From: Frigoribacterium sp. SL97 | GTDB lineage: Bacteria; Actinomycetota; Actinomycetes; Actinomycetales; Microbacteriaceae | Reading direction: 5' to 3' | DNA length: 64,000 nt | Assembly (NCBI RefSeq): GCF_026625765.1 | Contig: NZ_CP113062.1 | Span: 3,348,001-3,412,000, forward strand | Shown: piece by piece, positions 48,538-57,872 of the stretch | Layout of the letters: the number at the start of each line of letters is the position of its first letter | How positions within the stretch are numbered: position 1 is the stretch's first letter | Made by a program: the position numbers and the translations under genes | Notes under the pieces: generated by a model | The model's input: the letters and a program-made list of their open reading frames with translations, nothing else | The model's database searches: none | What the model was told of the DNA's origin: nothing

Positions 48538-48793
48538 TCGTGGTCGGGGGCTGCGCACGGCTCGTCCGGCCGGCCCGGCGCGCTCGGCCGACCCGGCCGG
48601 CCCCACCCCGCCGGCCCCGCCCGCCCGCCGGTCGCCGGCCCGTCCACTGGGGGCACCTCGAGCCCCTTCCCCGCGTCCCGCGGCACCGAAGACCGGGAGA
48701 GTCCGACGAATTCGTGACGTTTCGCCCTCGGGCCACGTCTCCATCGTGTGCCGCCCACGGCGGTGCCGCAGGACCACGGATCGAGAGGACCCC

Positions 48794-49840
48794 ATGCCGA
48801 GCTTCTACGTCAGCGCGCCCGACGGAGAACCGGAACCCACCGGCGGGGTCTCCGCGCACCCCGTCGACCTCACGGGCGGCGGCGACGACGGGGGCGGGTC
48901 GACCTACCGGCGCGTCCAGGACGGCGGCACCGACCTCCGCGAGGCGACCCGCCGCCTCGAGACGCACTACCGGGGCCGACGATTCCGGTCCCAGTCGGGG
49001 GGCAGCCCGTTCGAGTACTCGTACGTGCTCGCCGGCGACGACCGCCTCGTCATGCAGACCTCGTCGTTCAGTGCACCGATGCAGGGCGAGATCCCCTTCC
49101 CGGGGCAGTACATCGTCGCGTGGAACCGCAGCGGACGCACCACCCTGCACCAGCGCGGCCACACGTTCACGAGCGAGGGCTCCACGCCGTTCCTCATGCC
49201 GGCCGAGGAGGCCTTCTCGTTCGAGTCGACCCCGCGGAGGAACGGCATGGTGCAGGTCGGCAGCGACTTCCTCGAACGGACCGCCGCCGAACGCCACGGC
49301 GGACCGTCACAGCGCGTCGTGTTCGACTACGCGGTCACCCCTCTCCCCGAGGCGGTCGCAGCCTGGCGGACCGCCGTCGGGTCGAGCGCCGCGGCCGTCG
49401 TGGCCGAGCAAGCGTCACCGCTCGTGCGACTCGAGGCCCAGCTCACCCTCGCCCGGGCCATGCTCGACCTGTTCCCGTGGCGCGCCGTCGACGTGCCCGT
49501 CGGCCTGCGCACACAGGAGGCCGCCCGCGTCCGGCACGCGGTCGAGTACATCCACGCCCACGCCGCCGAGCCGCTCACCCCGGCCGACATCGCCGAGGCG
49601 TCGGGCATGCACACCCGCACCCTGCAGACGTCGATGAAGGAACACCTCGGCACGTCACCGGCGGCGTACCTGCGCCAGGTGCGCCTCGACCGCGTCCACG
49701 ACGAACTGCTCGCGGCGGCCCCGAACGAGACCCGCGTCTCGGACGTCGCCCGACGCTGGGGCTTCGGCAACTTCGGCCGGTTCGCGGGGTCGTACGCCGC
49801 GCGCTTCGACGAGTACCCCCGCGACACGCTCGCCCGCTAG
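48794..49840 (+). CDS. AraC-family transcriptional regulator
   Basis: Regulator of 348 residues. The C-terminal ~100 residues hold the double helix-turn-helix: ADIAEASGMHTRTLQTSMKE and the signature AYLRQVRLDRVHDELLA, then VSDVARRWGFGNFGRFAGSY (~320). The N-terminal ~230 residues are an AraC-binding-domain-2-like sensor with no assigned ligand. ATG follows GAGAGGA. The first ~40 residues are polar and likely disordered. Isolated gene, tail-to-tail with the VOC gene over a shared hairpin; its target genes cannot be inferred from position. Confidence 0.88.
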   Translation: MPSFYVSAPDGEPEPTGGVSAHPVDLTGGGDDGGGSTYRRVQDGGTDLREATRRLETHYRGRRFRSQSGGSPFEYSYVLAGDDRLVMQTSSFSAPMQGEIPFPGQYIVAWNRSGRTTLHQRGHTFTSEGSTPFLMPAEEAFSFESTPRRNGMVQVGSDFLERTAAERHGGPSQRVVFDYAVTPLPEAVAAWRTAVGSSAAAVVAEQASPLVRLEAQLTLARAMLDLFPWRAVDVPVGLRTQEAARVRHAVEYIHAHAAEPLTPADIAEASGMHTRTLQTSMKEHLGTSPAAYLRQVRLDRVHDELLAAAPNETRVSDVARRWGFGNFGRFAGSYAARFDEYPRDTLAR

Positions 49841-49860
49841 CGGCGGCCTGGCCCCGCGCG

Positions 49861-49895
49861 GCCCCGCCCCGCCCCGCCCCGCCCCGCCCCGCCCC
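49861..49895 (+). repeat. Seven perfect GCCCC repeats
   Basis: Pentanucleotide (GCCCC)7 in the 3' region after the AraC gene, followed by GAGGAGGCGG; a likely slippage tract. Confidence 0.9.
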
Positions 49896-49910
49896 GAGGA
49901 GGCGGTTGGT

Positions 49911-49966
49911 CGAGTGGGCAGAAATCGTCCTTCCGGCTCGCACGAAGGACGTTTTCTGCCCACTCG
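49911..49966. terminator. Bidirectional 23-bp hairpin terminator
   Basis: Arms 49911-49933 and 49944-49966 pair with a single mismatch and a 10-nt loop; one side ends in a TTTT run. It sits between convergent AraC and VOC genes. Confidence 0.8.
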
Positions 49967-49970
49967 ATCG

Positions 49971-50408
49971 TCAGTCGCCCTGCTGCTGGGCGTAGGCCTC
50001 GGGGCCCTGTTCAGCCGCCGACGGGTCCATCCAGCCGAACTCGAGGATGTTGCCGTCCGGGTCGGTCAGCTGGCGCTGGTACATGAAGCCGTAGTCCGAC
50101 GCGGGGCGCGCCTCCGTGCCTCCGGCGCCGAGGCCGGCGGTGACCGTCGTGTCGACCTCGTCACGGGAGTCGAGCATGACGGCGGTGGCGACCGAGGGGG
50201 CCGTGGTGGGATCACCGATGGGCAGGTCGGTGAAGGTCTGGAAGTACTCACGCCGGAGGATCATGAACGCGCTGTGGTCCTCCTCCACGATCACGCACGC
50301 GGCGTTCTCGTCCGTGAAGAGCGGGTTGATGGTGAACCCGAGGGCCGCGTAGAACGACTTCGCCCGGTCGAGGTCGGTCACGGGCAGGTTGACGAACATC
50401 ATGGCCAC
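49971..50408 (-). CDS. VOC (glyoxalase/bleomycin-resistance-like) protein
   Basis: Vicinal-oxygen-chelate fold protein, 145 residues. First beta-alpha-beta unit MFVNLPVTDLDRAKSFYAAL; the second ends QLTDPDGNILEFGWMDP, where DPDGN(I)xE is the usual metal-Glu end. The segment EEDHSAFMILRREYFQTF resembles the PhnB/lactoylglutathione-lyase-like 'extradiol' subgroup. GTG 50408 has AAGGAGA at 6-nt spacing, which decides the start. Metal ligand sites are incomplete in the first half, so enzymatic activity is uncertain. Confidence 0.85.
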   Translation of the reverse strand: MAMMFVNLPVTDLDRAKSFYAALGFTINPLFTDENAACVIVEEDHSAFMILRREYFQTFTDLPIGDPTTAPSVATAVMLDSRDEVDTTVTAGLGAGGTEARPASDYGFMYQRQLTDPDGNILEFGWMDPSAAEQGPEAYAQQQGD

Positions 50409-50490
50409 GGGGTTCTCCTTCGAACGGTCCACGGGTGGTGACGCACAGCGTGGCCCCGCCCGTGTCGGCCGTCAAGACCTCGGCGGCAGC

Positions 50491-50790
50491 TCAGAAGTCG
50501 AGCAGGCGCACCGTGACGCCCACGGTGTCGCCGACGCCGAGGCCCTCGGCGTCGCGCACGGCCCGCTTCACGGGCAGGGCGTAGGCGTTCTCGTCGCCGA
50601 GGGGGAAGACCGACGTGGTGAACGTCGACGAGCCGACCCGCGCCTCCACGCGGACGGAACCCCAGCCGCGCAGCAGGTCGCCGGCCACCATCAGGACGTG
50701 GTCCTCGACGTCGGGCGGCAGGCTGACGAAGGTGTAGAAGGCTCGCCGGCTCTCCCACCGCCACAGGTCGGCGTCGAAGTGGAATTCCAT
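50491..50790 (-). CDS. DUF1905 domain protein
   Basis: 99-residue protein that matches the DUF1905 fold: FDADLWRWESRRAFYTFVSLP, GWGSVRVEARVGSSTFTTSVFP and YALPVKRAVRDAEGLGVGDTV. Often found alone or fused to a YdeI/OmdA domain; its function is unknown. ATG 50790 lies 6 nt after TAGACA on the minus strand and lacks a Shine-Dalgarno. It starts 10 nt downstream of the kinase stop, so it might also be read from the two-component operon. Confidence 0.85.
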   Translation of the reverse strand: MEFHFDADLWRWESRRAFYTFVSLPPDVEDHVLMVAGDLLRGWGSVRVEARVGSSTFTTSVFPLGDENAYALPVKRAVRDAEGLGVGDTVGVTVRLLDF

Positions 50791-50796
50791 CCGGCC

Positions 50797-50802
50797 TGTC
50801 TA
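50797..50802 (-). promoter_or_regulatory. -10 box of leaderless DUF1905 gene
   Basis: TAGACA on the minus strand, 6 nt before the ATG at 50790; overlaps the histidine-kinase stop codon. Confidence 0.4.
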
Positions 50803-51906
50803 CTCCCGACCCATGCGGCCCGACGCCCGCGGCAGCGTGACCTCGATCGTCGTGCCCGCGCCCGACGTCGTCACGACCCGGACCTCGCCGCCGTGGCGGT
50901 GGGCGATCTCGCGGACGAGGGCGAGACCGATGCCGAAGCTCGGACGCACCGGGGCCGAGGTCTGGCCCGACGGCGACTCGGCCCGGGCGAAGCGGTCGAA
51001 GACGCGCGCGGGGTCGATCCCGATGATGCCGAGCCCCTGGTCGGCGACCGTGATCACCACGCTCGCCGCCTCGCCCCGGCCCTCGACCCGGACGGTCGTC
51101 ACGACCACCGACCCCACGGGCGCATGGCCGAGGGCGTTGTCGACCAGGGCGAGGACCGACCGTCGCAGGCTCGTCCGCGGCACTGCGACCCGCGCCTCCT
51201 CGCCGCCGGGGACCAGCTCGAGACGGACGTCACGCTGGTCGGCCAGCACGGCCAGGGACGAGAGGACCTCGGCCACCACGGCGTCCACGCCGACGGCCCC
51301 GAGGACGTCCCCGGGGTGGTCCTCGCCCCCGGCGGCCTCCAGCAGGTCGCCGACGATGTCGATCAGGGCCCGGGAGTCGTCCCGGAGGTGCGCGACGTCC
51401 GACGCGACCTTCTCGTCCGCCGACACCGCGCCTCCGGAGATCCCGCGTTCGAGGGCCTGGAGGCGCGCGTCGAGGACGGCCAGCGGGGTGCGCAACTCGT
51501 GGCTCGCGTCGGCGACGAACCGACGCTGCAGGCGCAGGGCGTCGCCGAGCGGTCGGACGGCCCGCCGCGCGATGACGACGCTCACGACCCCGGCGAAGAC
51601 GACACCGGCGAGCCCGAGCACGACCAGGCCGGCCACCACGTCGGTGGCGCTCACGAAGACCTCGCCGCGCCGCGCCGCCGCGACCTGCTCGAGTCGCTCG
51701 GTCGGCACCGTCTGGTGCAGTACCCACGCGATCGTCAGCGTGAGAGCGGCCACGACCACCACGGCGGAGACGAGCACGATCTGACGACCGACCGACCGAG
51801 CCGCCGCCTGGAGCGCCACCGCGTCGGGGTCCGGCCGCCGCACGCTCGGGGTGGCGCCGGGGCGACGTCGACCGCGCCCCGCTGCTCGGCGGGATCGCGC
51901 GGTCAC
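50800..51906 (-). CDS. Sensor histidine kinase
   Basis: Two-component sensor, 368 residues. It has two membrane spans (~40-62 and ~90-112) around a short ~25-residue external loop, so sensing probably occurs in or near the membrane. The H-box is VADASHELRTPLAVLDARL (His ~134), the N-box LVDNALGHAPVG (~250), the G1 box VADQGLGIIG (~285) and G2 FGIGLALVREIAHRHGG (~325). The region between span 2 and the H-box is shorter than a standard HAMP. The GTG start overlaps the regulator stop (GTGA). It signals to the OmpR-type regulator encoded just upstream. Confidence 0.9.
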   Translation of the reverse strand: MTARSRRAAGRGRRRPGATPSVRRPDPDAVALQAAARSVGRQIVLVSAVVVVAALTLTIAWVLHQTVPTERLEQVAAARRGEVFVSATDVVAGLVVLGLAGVVFAGVVSVVIARRAVRPLGDALRLQRRFVADASHELRTPLAVLDARLQALERGISGGAVSADEKVASDVAHLRDDSRALIDIVGDLLEAAGGEDHPGDVLGAVGVDAVVAEVLSSLAVLADQRDVRLELVPGGEEARVAVPRTSLRRSVLALVDNALGHAPVGSVVVTTVRVEGRGEAASVVITVADQGLGIIGIDPARVFDRFARAESPSGQTSAPVRPSFGIGLALVREIAHRHGGEVRVVTTSGAGTTIEVTLPRASGRMGRE

Positions 51907-52574
51907 AGCGCCCCGATCCGGTAACCGCGCCCGCGCACGGTCAACACGACGTCGCGATCGATCTTGCGCCGGAGGTAGCTGACGTAGGTGTCGACGGTGC
52001 CGAGCTGTTCACCGCGGGGGAAGACCGCCGCCAACAGCTCGGACCGGTCGAAGGTGTGGTCGGGCCGCTCGGCGAGCGCGGCCAGCAGGCCGGCCTCGCG
52101 GTCGCTCAGCACCACCCGGCTCGACCACGGCGTGACCACGATGCGGCTCTCGGGGAAGAACCGGCCGGCACCGACGTCGAGCCACGCCTCGTGGGCGGCG
52201 AAGGACCGGGTGAGGGCGCGCAGCCGCGCGAACAGCTCGTCGAACTCGAACGGCTTCACGAGGTAGTCGTCGGCTCCGAGGTCGAGGCCCTCGACCCGGT
52301 CGGCCGTCGAGCCGAGCGCGGTGAGCATCAGCACGGGCGTGGTGACGTGTTCGCGACGCAGGGCCGCGACGAGCGCGGTGCCGTCGAGTCCGGGCAGGCG
52401 TCGGTCGACGACCAGCACGGCGTGGACGCCGGTGCGGGCCGCGTCGAGCCCCCGACGACCGTCGGCGACGAGGTCGACTCGCCACGCCTCGGCGAGCACG
52501 TCGGCGACGATCGGCCCCAGCGCGGGGTCGTCCTCGACCAGCAGGAGGCGCGGGCGCGGATCAGGATCGGTCAC
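51903..52574 (-). CDS. OmpR-family response regulator
   Basis: 223-residue regulator. Receiver domain: acidic pair VEDDPALGP (~13), phospho-acceptor Asp in LVVDRRLPG (~54), switch Thr in MLTALGS (~84) and Lys in YLVKPFEF (~105). The winged-helix DNA-binding domain shows LSDREAGLLAALAERPDHTF and VDTYVSYLRRKID. GTG start with AAGGAGG upstream, overlapping the end of the DedA gene by 14 nt. Co-transcribed with PAP2, DedA and the kinase, so it may respond to envelope or lipid-carrier stress (inference). Confidence 0.92.
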   Translation of the reverse strand: MTDPDPRPRLLLVEDDPALGPIVADVLAEAWRVDLVADGRRGLDAARTGVHAVLVVDRRLPGLDGTALVAALRREHVTTPVLMLTALGSTADRVEGLDLGADDYLVKPFEFDELFARLRALTRSFAAHEAWLDVGAGRFFPESRIVVTPWSSRVVLSDREAGLLAALAERPDHTFDRSELLAAVFPRGEQLGTVDTYVSYLRRKIDRDVVLTVRGRGYRIGAL

Positions 52575-53190
52575 CCAGGGCCTCCTTCCGCCGTCGTGTC
52601 CCCGCCGATCGTCGCACAGCGGTGAGCACGAGGGGCAGCACCGACACCGCGACGAGCGCGATCGCGAGCAGGTCGATGTGGTCGGCGACGAACGGCAGGC
52701 CGCCGAGGAGCGAGCCGAGCACGGTCATGCCCGCGGCCCAGAGGAACGCCCCGGCGAGGTTCCACACGACGAAGCGGCGGTACGGGTAGCCGCTGGTCCC
52801 GGCCGCGAGCGGCACGAACGTGCGCACCACCGGGACGAAGCGGCCGAGCACGAGCGCCGGGCCGCCGTGCCGCGCGAAGAACGCCTCGGCCCGCTCGAGG
52901 TGTGCCGTCTTGAGCACCCGCGCGTCGGGCCGGAACCACCGTCGACCGAAGCGGTGACCGAGGAAGAACCCGACCTGGTCACCCGCCGCGGCGGCCACGA
53001 AGGCGCAGAGGGCGATCACCGCGACGCTCAGCCCGAGGCCCTGGTGCAGCAGCCCCGCCGTGACGAGCAGGGAGTCGCCGGGCAGGAAGGGGAAGAGCAG
53101 GCCGGACTCGACGAACACCATGAGGGACAGCCCGCCCAGGGCCCAGGGGCCGAGGGCGGTGAGCAGCGTCTGCGGGTCGAAGAGGGTCAT
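52561..53190 (-). CDS. DedA-family membrane protein
   Basis: DedA/VTT-domain protein, 209 residues with about five hydrophobic segments. Conserved features: FVESGLLFPFLPGDSLLVTAG (~24-44, with the re-entrant FxPGD), GDQVGFFLGHRFGRRWF (~75), and FGRFVPVVRTFVPLAAG-like GRFVPVVRTFVPLAAGTS (~120-137). Members flip undecaprenyl phosphate or other lipid carriers. The ATG overlaps the stop of the PAP2 gene (ATGA). Pairing with a PAP2 phosphatase makes a carrier-lipid recycling unit plausible. Confidence 0.9.
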   Translation of the reverse strand: MTLFDPQTLLTALGPWALGGLSLMVFVESGLLFPFLPGDSLLVTAGLLHQGLGLSVAVIALCAFVAAAAGDQVGFFLGHRFGRRWFRPDARVLKTAHLERAEAFFARHGGPALVLGRFVPVVRTFVPLAAGTSGYPYRRFVVWNLAGAFLWAAGMTVLGSLLGGLPFVADHIDLLAIALVAVSVLPLVLTAVRRSAGTRRRKEALGDRS

Positions 53191-53996
53191 GGGGCGTTCC
53201 GTTCGGTGTCGTGTGCCGTCAGGGCACCGGGTGGTGTGGTGGCAGGTCGGTCGAGTCGGTCGAGTCGGTCGAGTCGGTCGACGATCCGTCGCCAGAGGGG
53301 CAGGGCGAGGGCGACGACCGAGCAGCCGAGCACCACCGACGCGATCGTGTCGGTGGGGTAGTGCACGCCGATCCAGACGCGGGAGGCCGCCACCAGGACG
53401 ACGCCGAGCGCGGCCACGACGGCGACCGGCTGCCACCCCCGCCGTCCGTTCCGTCCTCTCACGACGAGCACGATCGCCAGGGCGAGGCCGGTCGCCAGCG
53501 CGGTGTGGCCGCTGGGGAACGAGAACGAGTGCGGTTCGACCAGCAGGGGGTCGACGAGGAGGCGCGGGTCGGGTCGGTCGCGTCCGACGACCAGCTTGAC
53601 GGTCTCGGCCGCAGCCCACGGCAGCACCGAGACGCCGACGACGGTCAGCGCCTCCGCTGCCCGCCGGGTCGTCACCCCCACGGCGACGGCCAACAGCAGG
53701 ACGAGCGCCACCCCGAGCTGCGGCCCGAGCAGCCGGTCGATCAGCAGCGCCGCCCCGTCGAGCAGGGGCGAGTGCATCCGGCCGACGCGCTCGACGACGT
53801 CGAGGTCGGCCGCCCCCACTCCCCCGGCGCCCGACGTGATGAGCAGACCTCCCAGGACGACCGCCACGACGCCCGCCCCACCCGCCGCCGCGATCCCGAC
53901 GTCGCGGCGGACCGGCCGACGGTCGGGACGAGGGTCAGGAGGCGCGGGTCGTCCACCCCGGGACGTCACCGGGGGCCTTCCGTCGAGTGCGGTCAT
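53187..53996 (-). CDS. PAP2-family phosphatase
   Basis: Membrane acid phosphatase, 269 residues. The three-part signature is complete: KLVVGRDRPDPR (C1, ~135), PSGHTALATGLAL (C2, ~160) and SRVWIGVHYPTDTIAS (C3, ~212). About six hydrophobic spans. Homologues dephosphorylate undecaprenyl pyrophosphate or phosphatidate. The C-terminus carries a fourfold RLDRLD-type repeat (DNA period 9). ATG 53996 is 6 nt after GACCCT with no Shine-Dalgarno. First gene of the operon with DedA and the two-component pair; divergent from the COG4705 gene. Confidence 0.9.
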   Translation of the reverse strand: MTALDGRPPVTSRGGRPAPPDPRPDRRPVRRDVGIAAAGGAGVVAVVLGGLLITSGAGGVGAADLDVVERVGRMHSPLLDGAALLIDRLLGPQLGVALVLLLAVAVGVTTRRAAEALTVVGVSVLPWAAAETVKLVVGRDRPDPRLLVDPLLVEPHSFSFPSGHTALATGLALAIVLVVRGRNGRRGWQPVAVVAALGVVLVAASRVWIGVHYPTDTIASVVLGCSVVALALPLWRRIVDRLDRLDRLDRPATTPPGALTAHDTERNAP

Positions 53997-54018
53997 GGTC
54001 CGAGGGTCGCCGCATCCC

Positions 54019-54092
54019 TCCCAGAAACCGCCCAGCGGCGGGTTCGAGCCGACCCGCGCCTCCTCGATCGGGCGTCTGGGCGGTTTCTGGGA
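54019..54092. repeat. 17-bp inverted repeat flanking a GACCCGCGCCTCC copy
   Basis: TCCCAGAAACCGCCCAG (54019-54035) and its exact complement (54076-54092) flank a 40-nt spacer that holds the recurring 13-mer at 54051. It lies in a divergent gap, 23 bp from each start, so it is more likely regulatory than a terminator. Confidence 0.8.
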
Positions 54093-54115
54093 CAGACCCC
54101 GCGAGGGTCTCCTCC

Positions 54116-54919
54116 ATGACGACACGAGCCGAACGCACCGAGCCGGCGATCCGCCGACCCGCGTCGCTGCTGAACAAGGTCCCCGAGGTCACCACGGCCT
54201 TCTGGGTGGTCAAGGTGCTCTGCACCACGGTGGGCGAGACGTTCGCCGACTTCCTGAACGACGGTCTCGGCCTCGGCCTCACGGTCACCAGCGTGGTCAT
54301 GACGGCGCTGCTCGTCGTCGCTCTCGTGTTGCAGTTCCGGACGCGACGGTACGTGCCCTGGGTCTATTGGCTCACGGTGGTGCTCATCAGCGTCGTGGGG
54401 ACGCTGCTGACCGACACCCTGACCGACTCGCTCGGGGTGAGCCTCTGGACCTCGACCATCGTCTTCTCCGTCGCGCTCGCCGTGCTGTTCGGCGTCTGGT
54501 ACTCGGTCGAGCGGACGCTGTCGGTGCACGACATCACGACTCGTCGCCGGGAAGGCTTCTACTGGGCGACCATCCTGGTCACCTTCGCGCTCGGAACCGC
54601 CGTCGGCGACCTCCTGGGCGAGCAGCTCGCCCTCGGGTACCTGCCGTCGGTGTTCGTCTTCGCGGGGGTCATCGCCCTCGTCGCCCTGGCCCACCGTTTC
54701 CTCGGCCTCGGCGCGGTCGTCGCCTTCTGGTCGGCCTACGTACTCACCCGGCCGTTGGGCGCGTCCCTCGGCGACCTCCTCTCGCAAGACCGGTCCGACG
54801 GAGGACTCGGGCTGGGTCCGACGGCGACGAGCCTCGTCTTCCTCGTGGCGATCGCCGGGGTGGTGGGAGCGATGACCGTGTCGGCCCGGCGCGAGGTCTC
54901 GACTGCACGCCACGCCTGA
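54116..54919 (+). CDS. COG4705-type membrane protein
   Basis: Integral membrane protein of 267 residues with about eight short spans in two homologous halves. The first half begins VPEVTTAFWVVKVLCTTVGETFADFL and the second REGFYWATILVTFALGTAVGDLLGE. The internal duplication with conserved acidic residues (GETFAD/GDLLGE) is diagnostic of the COG4705 group, whose function is not established. Start ATG 54116 lacks an obvious Shine-Dalgarno. Followed after 47 nt by the DUF2231 gene; both may be one unit. Confidence 0.85.
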   Translation: MTTRAERTEPAIRRPASLLNKVPEVTTAFWVVKVLCTTVGETFADFLNDGLGLGLTVTSVVMTALLVVALVLQFRTRRYVPWVYWLTVVLISVVGTLLTDTLTDSLGVSLWTSTIVFSVALAVLFGVWYSVERTLSVHDITTRRREGFYWATILVTFALGTAVGDLLGEQLALGYLPSVFVFAGVIALVALAHRFLGLGAVVAFWSAYVLTRPLGASLGDLLSQDRSDGGLGLGPTATSLVFLVAIAGVVGAMTVSARREVSTARHA

Positions 54920-54966
54920 CCCCTCACCTACCCCACCCGCACCGACCCGACCAGAAGAGAGACGCC

Positions 54967-55464
54967 ATGGACTGGCAACTGAACGGACTCCCCCTCCACC
55001 CGCTGATCGTTCACCTCGTCACGGTCGCCTTCCCGACGGCCTCGCTGCTGATCGTGGCCGGTGCCGTGTCGTCGCGGCTGCGCCGACGACTGGGCGTCAT
55101 CACACCGCTCGTCGCCCTCCTGTCGCTCGTCGCGGTGCCACTCGCGACATCGTCGGGCGAATCGCTCGAGGCGAGGGTCGGGCACAGCGCCCTGCTCGAG
55201 GCGCACACGCAGCTCGGCGACACGCTGTTGCCTTGGGCGATCGCGGTGTTCGTCGCCGCCGTGGCGCAGTGGGCGTGGCAGCACTACGTGCTGACCCCGG
55301 ACGCCAAGCGACCGCATCCCACCCTGAAGAAGGGCACGCGCACGATCGTCGGGGTCGCGCTCACCGTGGCGGTCGCCGTCGCCGCGATCGGCGGCATCGT
55401 CACGACGGTGCGCATCGGCGATTCGGGCGCGAAGGCGGTCTGGTCGGATTCGAGCGAGGGCTGA
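54967..55464 (+). CDS. DUF2231 membrane protein
   Basis: 165-residue membrane protein with four hydrophobic spans. The N-terminus WQLNGLPLHPLIVHLVTVAFPTA has the HPLIVH motif of DUF2231, a possible metal or heme site; GHSALLEAHTQLGDTLLPWA (~75-94) repeats the His theme. ATG 54967 has AGAGAG upstream. The stop is 1 nt before the rhodanese start. Genes of this family often accompany redox or heavy-metal proteins, which agrees with the CDF exporter beyond, but its function is unknown. Confidence 0.85.
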   Translation: MDWQLNGLPLHPLIVHLVTVAFPTASLLIVAGAVSSRLRRRLGVITPLVALLSLVAVPLATSSGESLEARVGHSALLEAHTQLGDTLLPWAIAVFVAAVAQWAWQHYVLTPDAKRPHPTLKKGTRTIVGVALTVAVAVAAIGGIVTTVRIGDSGAKAVWSDSSEG

Positions 55465-55465
55465 G

Positions 55466-55755
55466 ATGGAGCAGATCACCGTCGACCGGTTGGCCGCCCT
55501 CACGACACCGCTGGTGATCGATGTGAGAGCCGCCGACCGCTTCGCCGAGGGCCACGTCCCCGGGGCGCTCAACCTCCACCCCTCGCAACTGGCGGATCGA
55601 CTCGACGAGATGCCGCACGAGACCGCTGTCTACCTGATCTGCCAGAGCGGCGCACGGAGCTCCCGGGCGGCCGAGGCCCTGTCAGCTCGAGGGATCACCG
55701 CCGTCGACGTGATCGGCGGCACCACGGCCTGGGTCGCGGCAGGGCTGCCGCTCGA

Positions 55756-55765
<10 letters not shown>
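55466..55765 (+). CDS. Rhodanese-domain protein
   Basis: Single-domain rhodanese, 99 residues, cytoplasmic. DVRAADRFAEGHVPGALNLHP (substrate-domain entry) and the active-site loop ICQSGARS with the catalytic Cys (~65) are intact; DVIGGTTAWVAAGLPL ends the fold. Likely sulfur transfer or persulfide handling. Translationally next to DUF2231 (1-nt gap). Its stop overlaps the end of the convergent CDF gene by 10 bp. Confidence 0.92.
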
Positions 55766-56850
<1,085 letters not shown>

Positions 56851-56851
56851 C

Positions 56852-57205
56852 TCACTGCCCCCCTGCGTGGTGCGGTGCGTTGCCGACGACGTGCTCTGCC
56901 TGCCTCACGGCGTCGCTGACGAGCGCGGACGCGTGCTCGTCGGTCAGACGGTAGAAGGCGGTCGTCCCCTCACGGCGCGGCTGCACCATGCGGGCGAGGC
57001 GAAGCTTGGCCAGGTGTTGCGACACCGCCGCCGGGCTCTTGTCGACGATGTCGGCGAGGTGGTTCACCGACAGCTCTTCGGCGTTCCGAAGCGCCAGGAT
57101 GATGCGGATGCGGGTCGCGTCGGCGAGCATCGAGAACACCTCGACGGCGAGTTCGACGTACTCGGAATCCGGGTCGAGTCCGCAAACCTTCTTATCTACG
57201 TGCAT
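56852..57205 (-). CDS. ArsR/SmtB-family metal sensor
   Basis: 117-residue winged-helix metalloregulator. The DNA-binding region is LSVNHLADIVDKSPAAVSQHLAKLRLARMV (helix-turn-helix ~47-70). N-terminal HVDKKVCGLD supplies a Cys and a His. The last helix, LTDEHASALVSDAVRQAEHVV, has DxH and a later His, resembling alpha-5 Zn/Ni/Co sites, with His-His near the C-terminus. ATG 57205 is 6 nt after TAGTAT and lacks a Shine-Dalgarno. It probably represses itself and the following His-rich CDF exporter until metal binds. Confidence 0.9.
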   Translation of the reverse strand: MHVDKKVCGLDPDSEYVELAVEVFSMLADATRIRIILALRNAEELSVNHLADIVDKSPAAVSQHLAKLRLARMVQPRREGTTAFYRLTDEHASALVSDAVRQAEHVVGNAPHHAGGQ

Positions 57206-57211
57206 GCGCAG

Positions 57212-57217
57212 ATACTA
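57212..57217 (-). promoter_or_regulatory. -10 box of leaderless ArsR gene
   Basis: TAGTAT on the minus strand, 6 nt before the ATG at 57205. Confidence 0.5.
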
Positions 57218-57258
57218 GTACGACGTCGACCGGTTCCGTCGTCTGGCAGGATCTCCTG

Positions 57259-57855
57259 ATGCCCACCAAGCGGACCCCCCGCCGACCCGACGTCACGACC
57301 ACCGAGATCGTGGGCGGCGCCGAGGCCGTCCACGTCTCGTTGCACGAGTACGACGAGCGCTGGCCTGCCGCGTTCGCCGAGCACCGACGCCGCATCGTCG
57401 AGGCCCTGGCGCCGTCGGGCATCGCCGTCGAGGTCGAGCACATCGGCTCGACGTCGGTGCCAGGCCTCGCGGCGAAGCCGATCGTCGACGTCGTGGTCGC
57501 GGTGCCCGACATCACCGCGGAAGAGGACTACCTCGGCCCGTTGCTCGCCGCGGGCTACGAGCTGCGGGTGCGCGAGCCGGGGCACCGACTCGTGCGGACG
57601 CCGGAGCGCAGCGTCCACGTGCACGTCTACGAGCAGGGTGCCGACGCGATCGCCGGGTACCTGCTGCTGCGCGACCACCTGCGCACCGACGCCGCCGACC
57701 GCGAGCTGTACGCCGGCGTCAAGCGGGCCCTGCTCGACCGCCGCTGGGACGACATGAACGACTACGCCGACGCCAAGACCGAGGTCGTCACGGCCATCAA
57801 CGCGCGGGCTCGCGCCGCCCGGGACGCAGCCCGCGAGGCAGCCCGCGAGGGCTGA
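57259..57855 (+). CDS. GrpB/UPF0157 nucleotidyltransferase-fold protein
   Basis: 198 residues. The GrpB core is clear: EYDERWPAAFAEHRRRI (~32), EHIGSTSVPGLAAKPIVDVVV (~60-80, with GSTSVPG and the D of IVD) and the C-terminal FRDHLRTDAADRELYAGVKR-like stretch. Family members have a nucleotidyltransferase-like fold but no proven substrate. ATG 57259 lies 6 nt after CAGGAT with no separate Shine-Dalgarno. The C-terminal AARDAAREAAREG is low complexity. Divergent from the ArsR gene. Confidence 0.88.
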   Translation: MPTKRTPRRPDVTTTEIVGGAEAVHVSLHEYDERWPAAFAEHRRRIVEALAPSGIAVEVEHIGSTSVPGLAAKPIVDVVVAVPDITAEEDYLGPLLAAGYELRVREPGHRLVRTPERSVHVHVYEQGADAIAGYLLLRDHLRTDAADRELYAGVKRALLDRRWDDMNDYADAKTEVVTAINARARAARDAAREAAREG

Positions 57856-57872
57856 CCCGGGCGGGCACGGCC

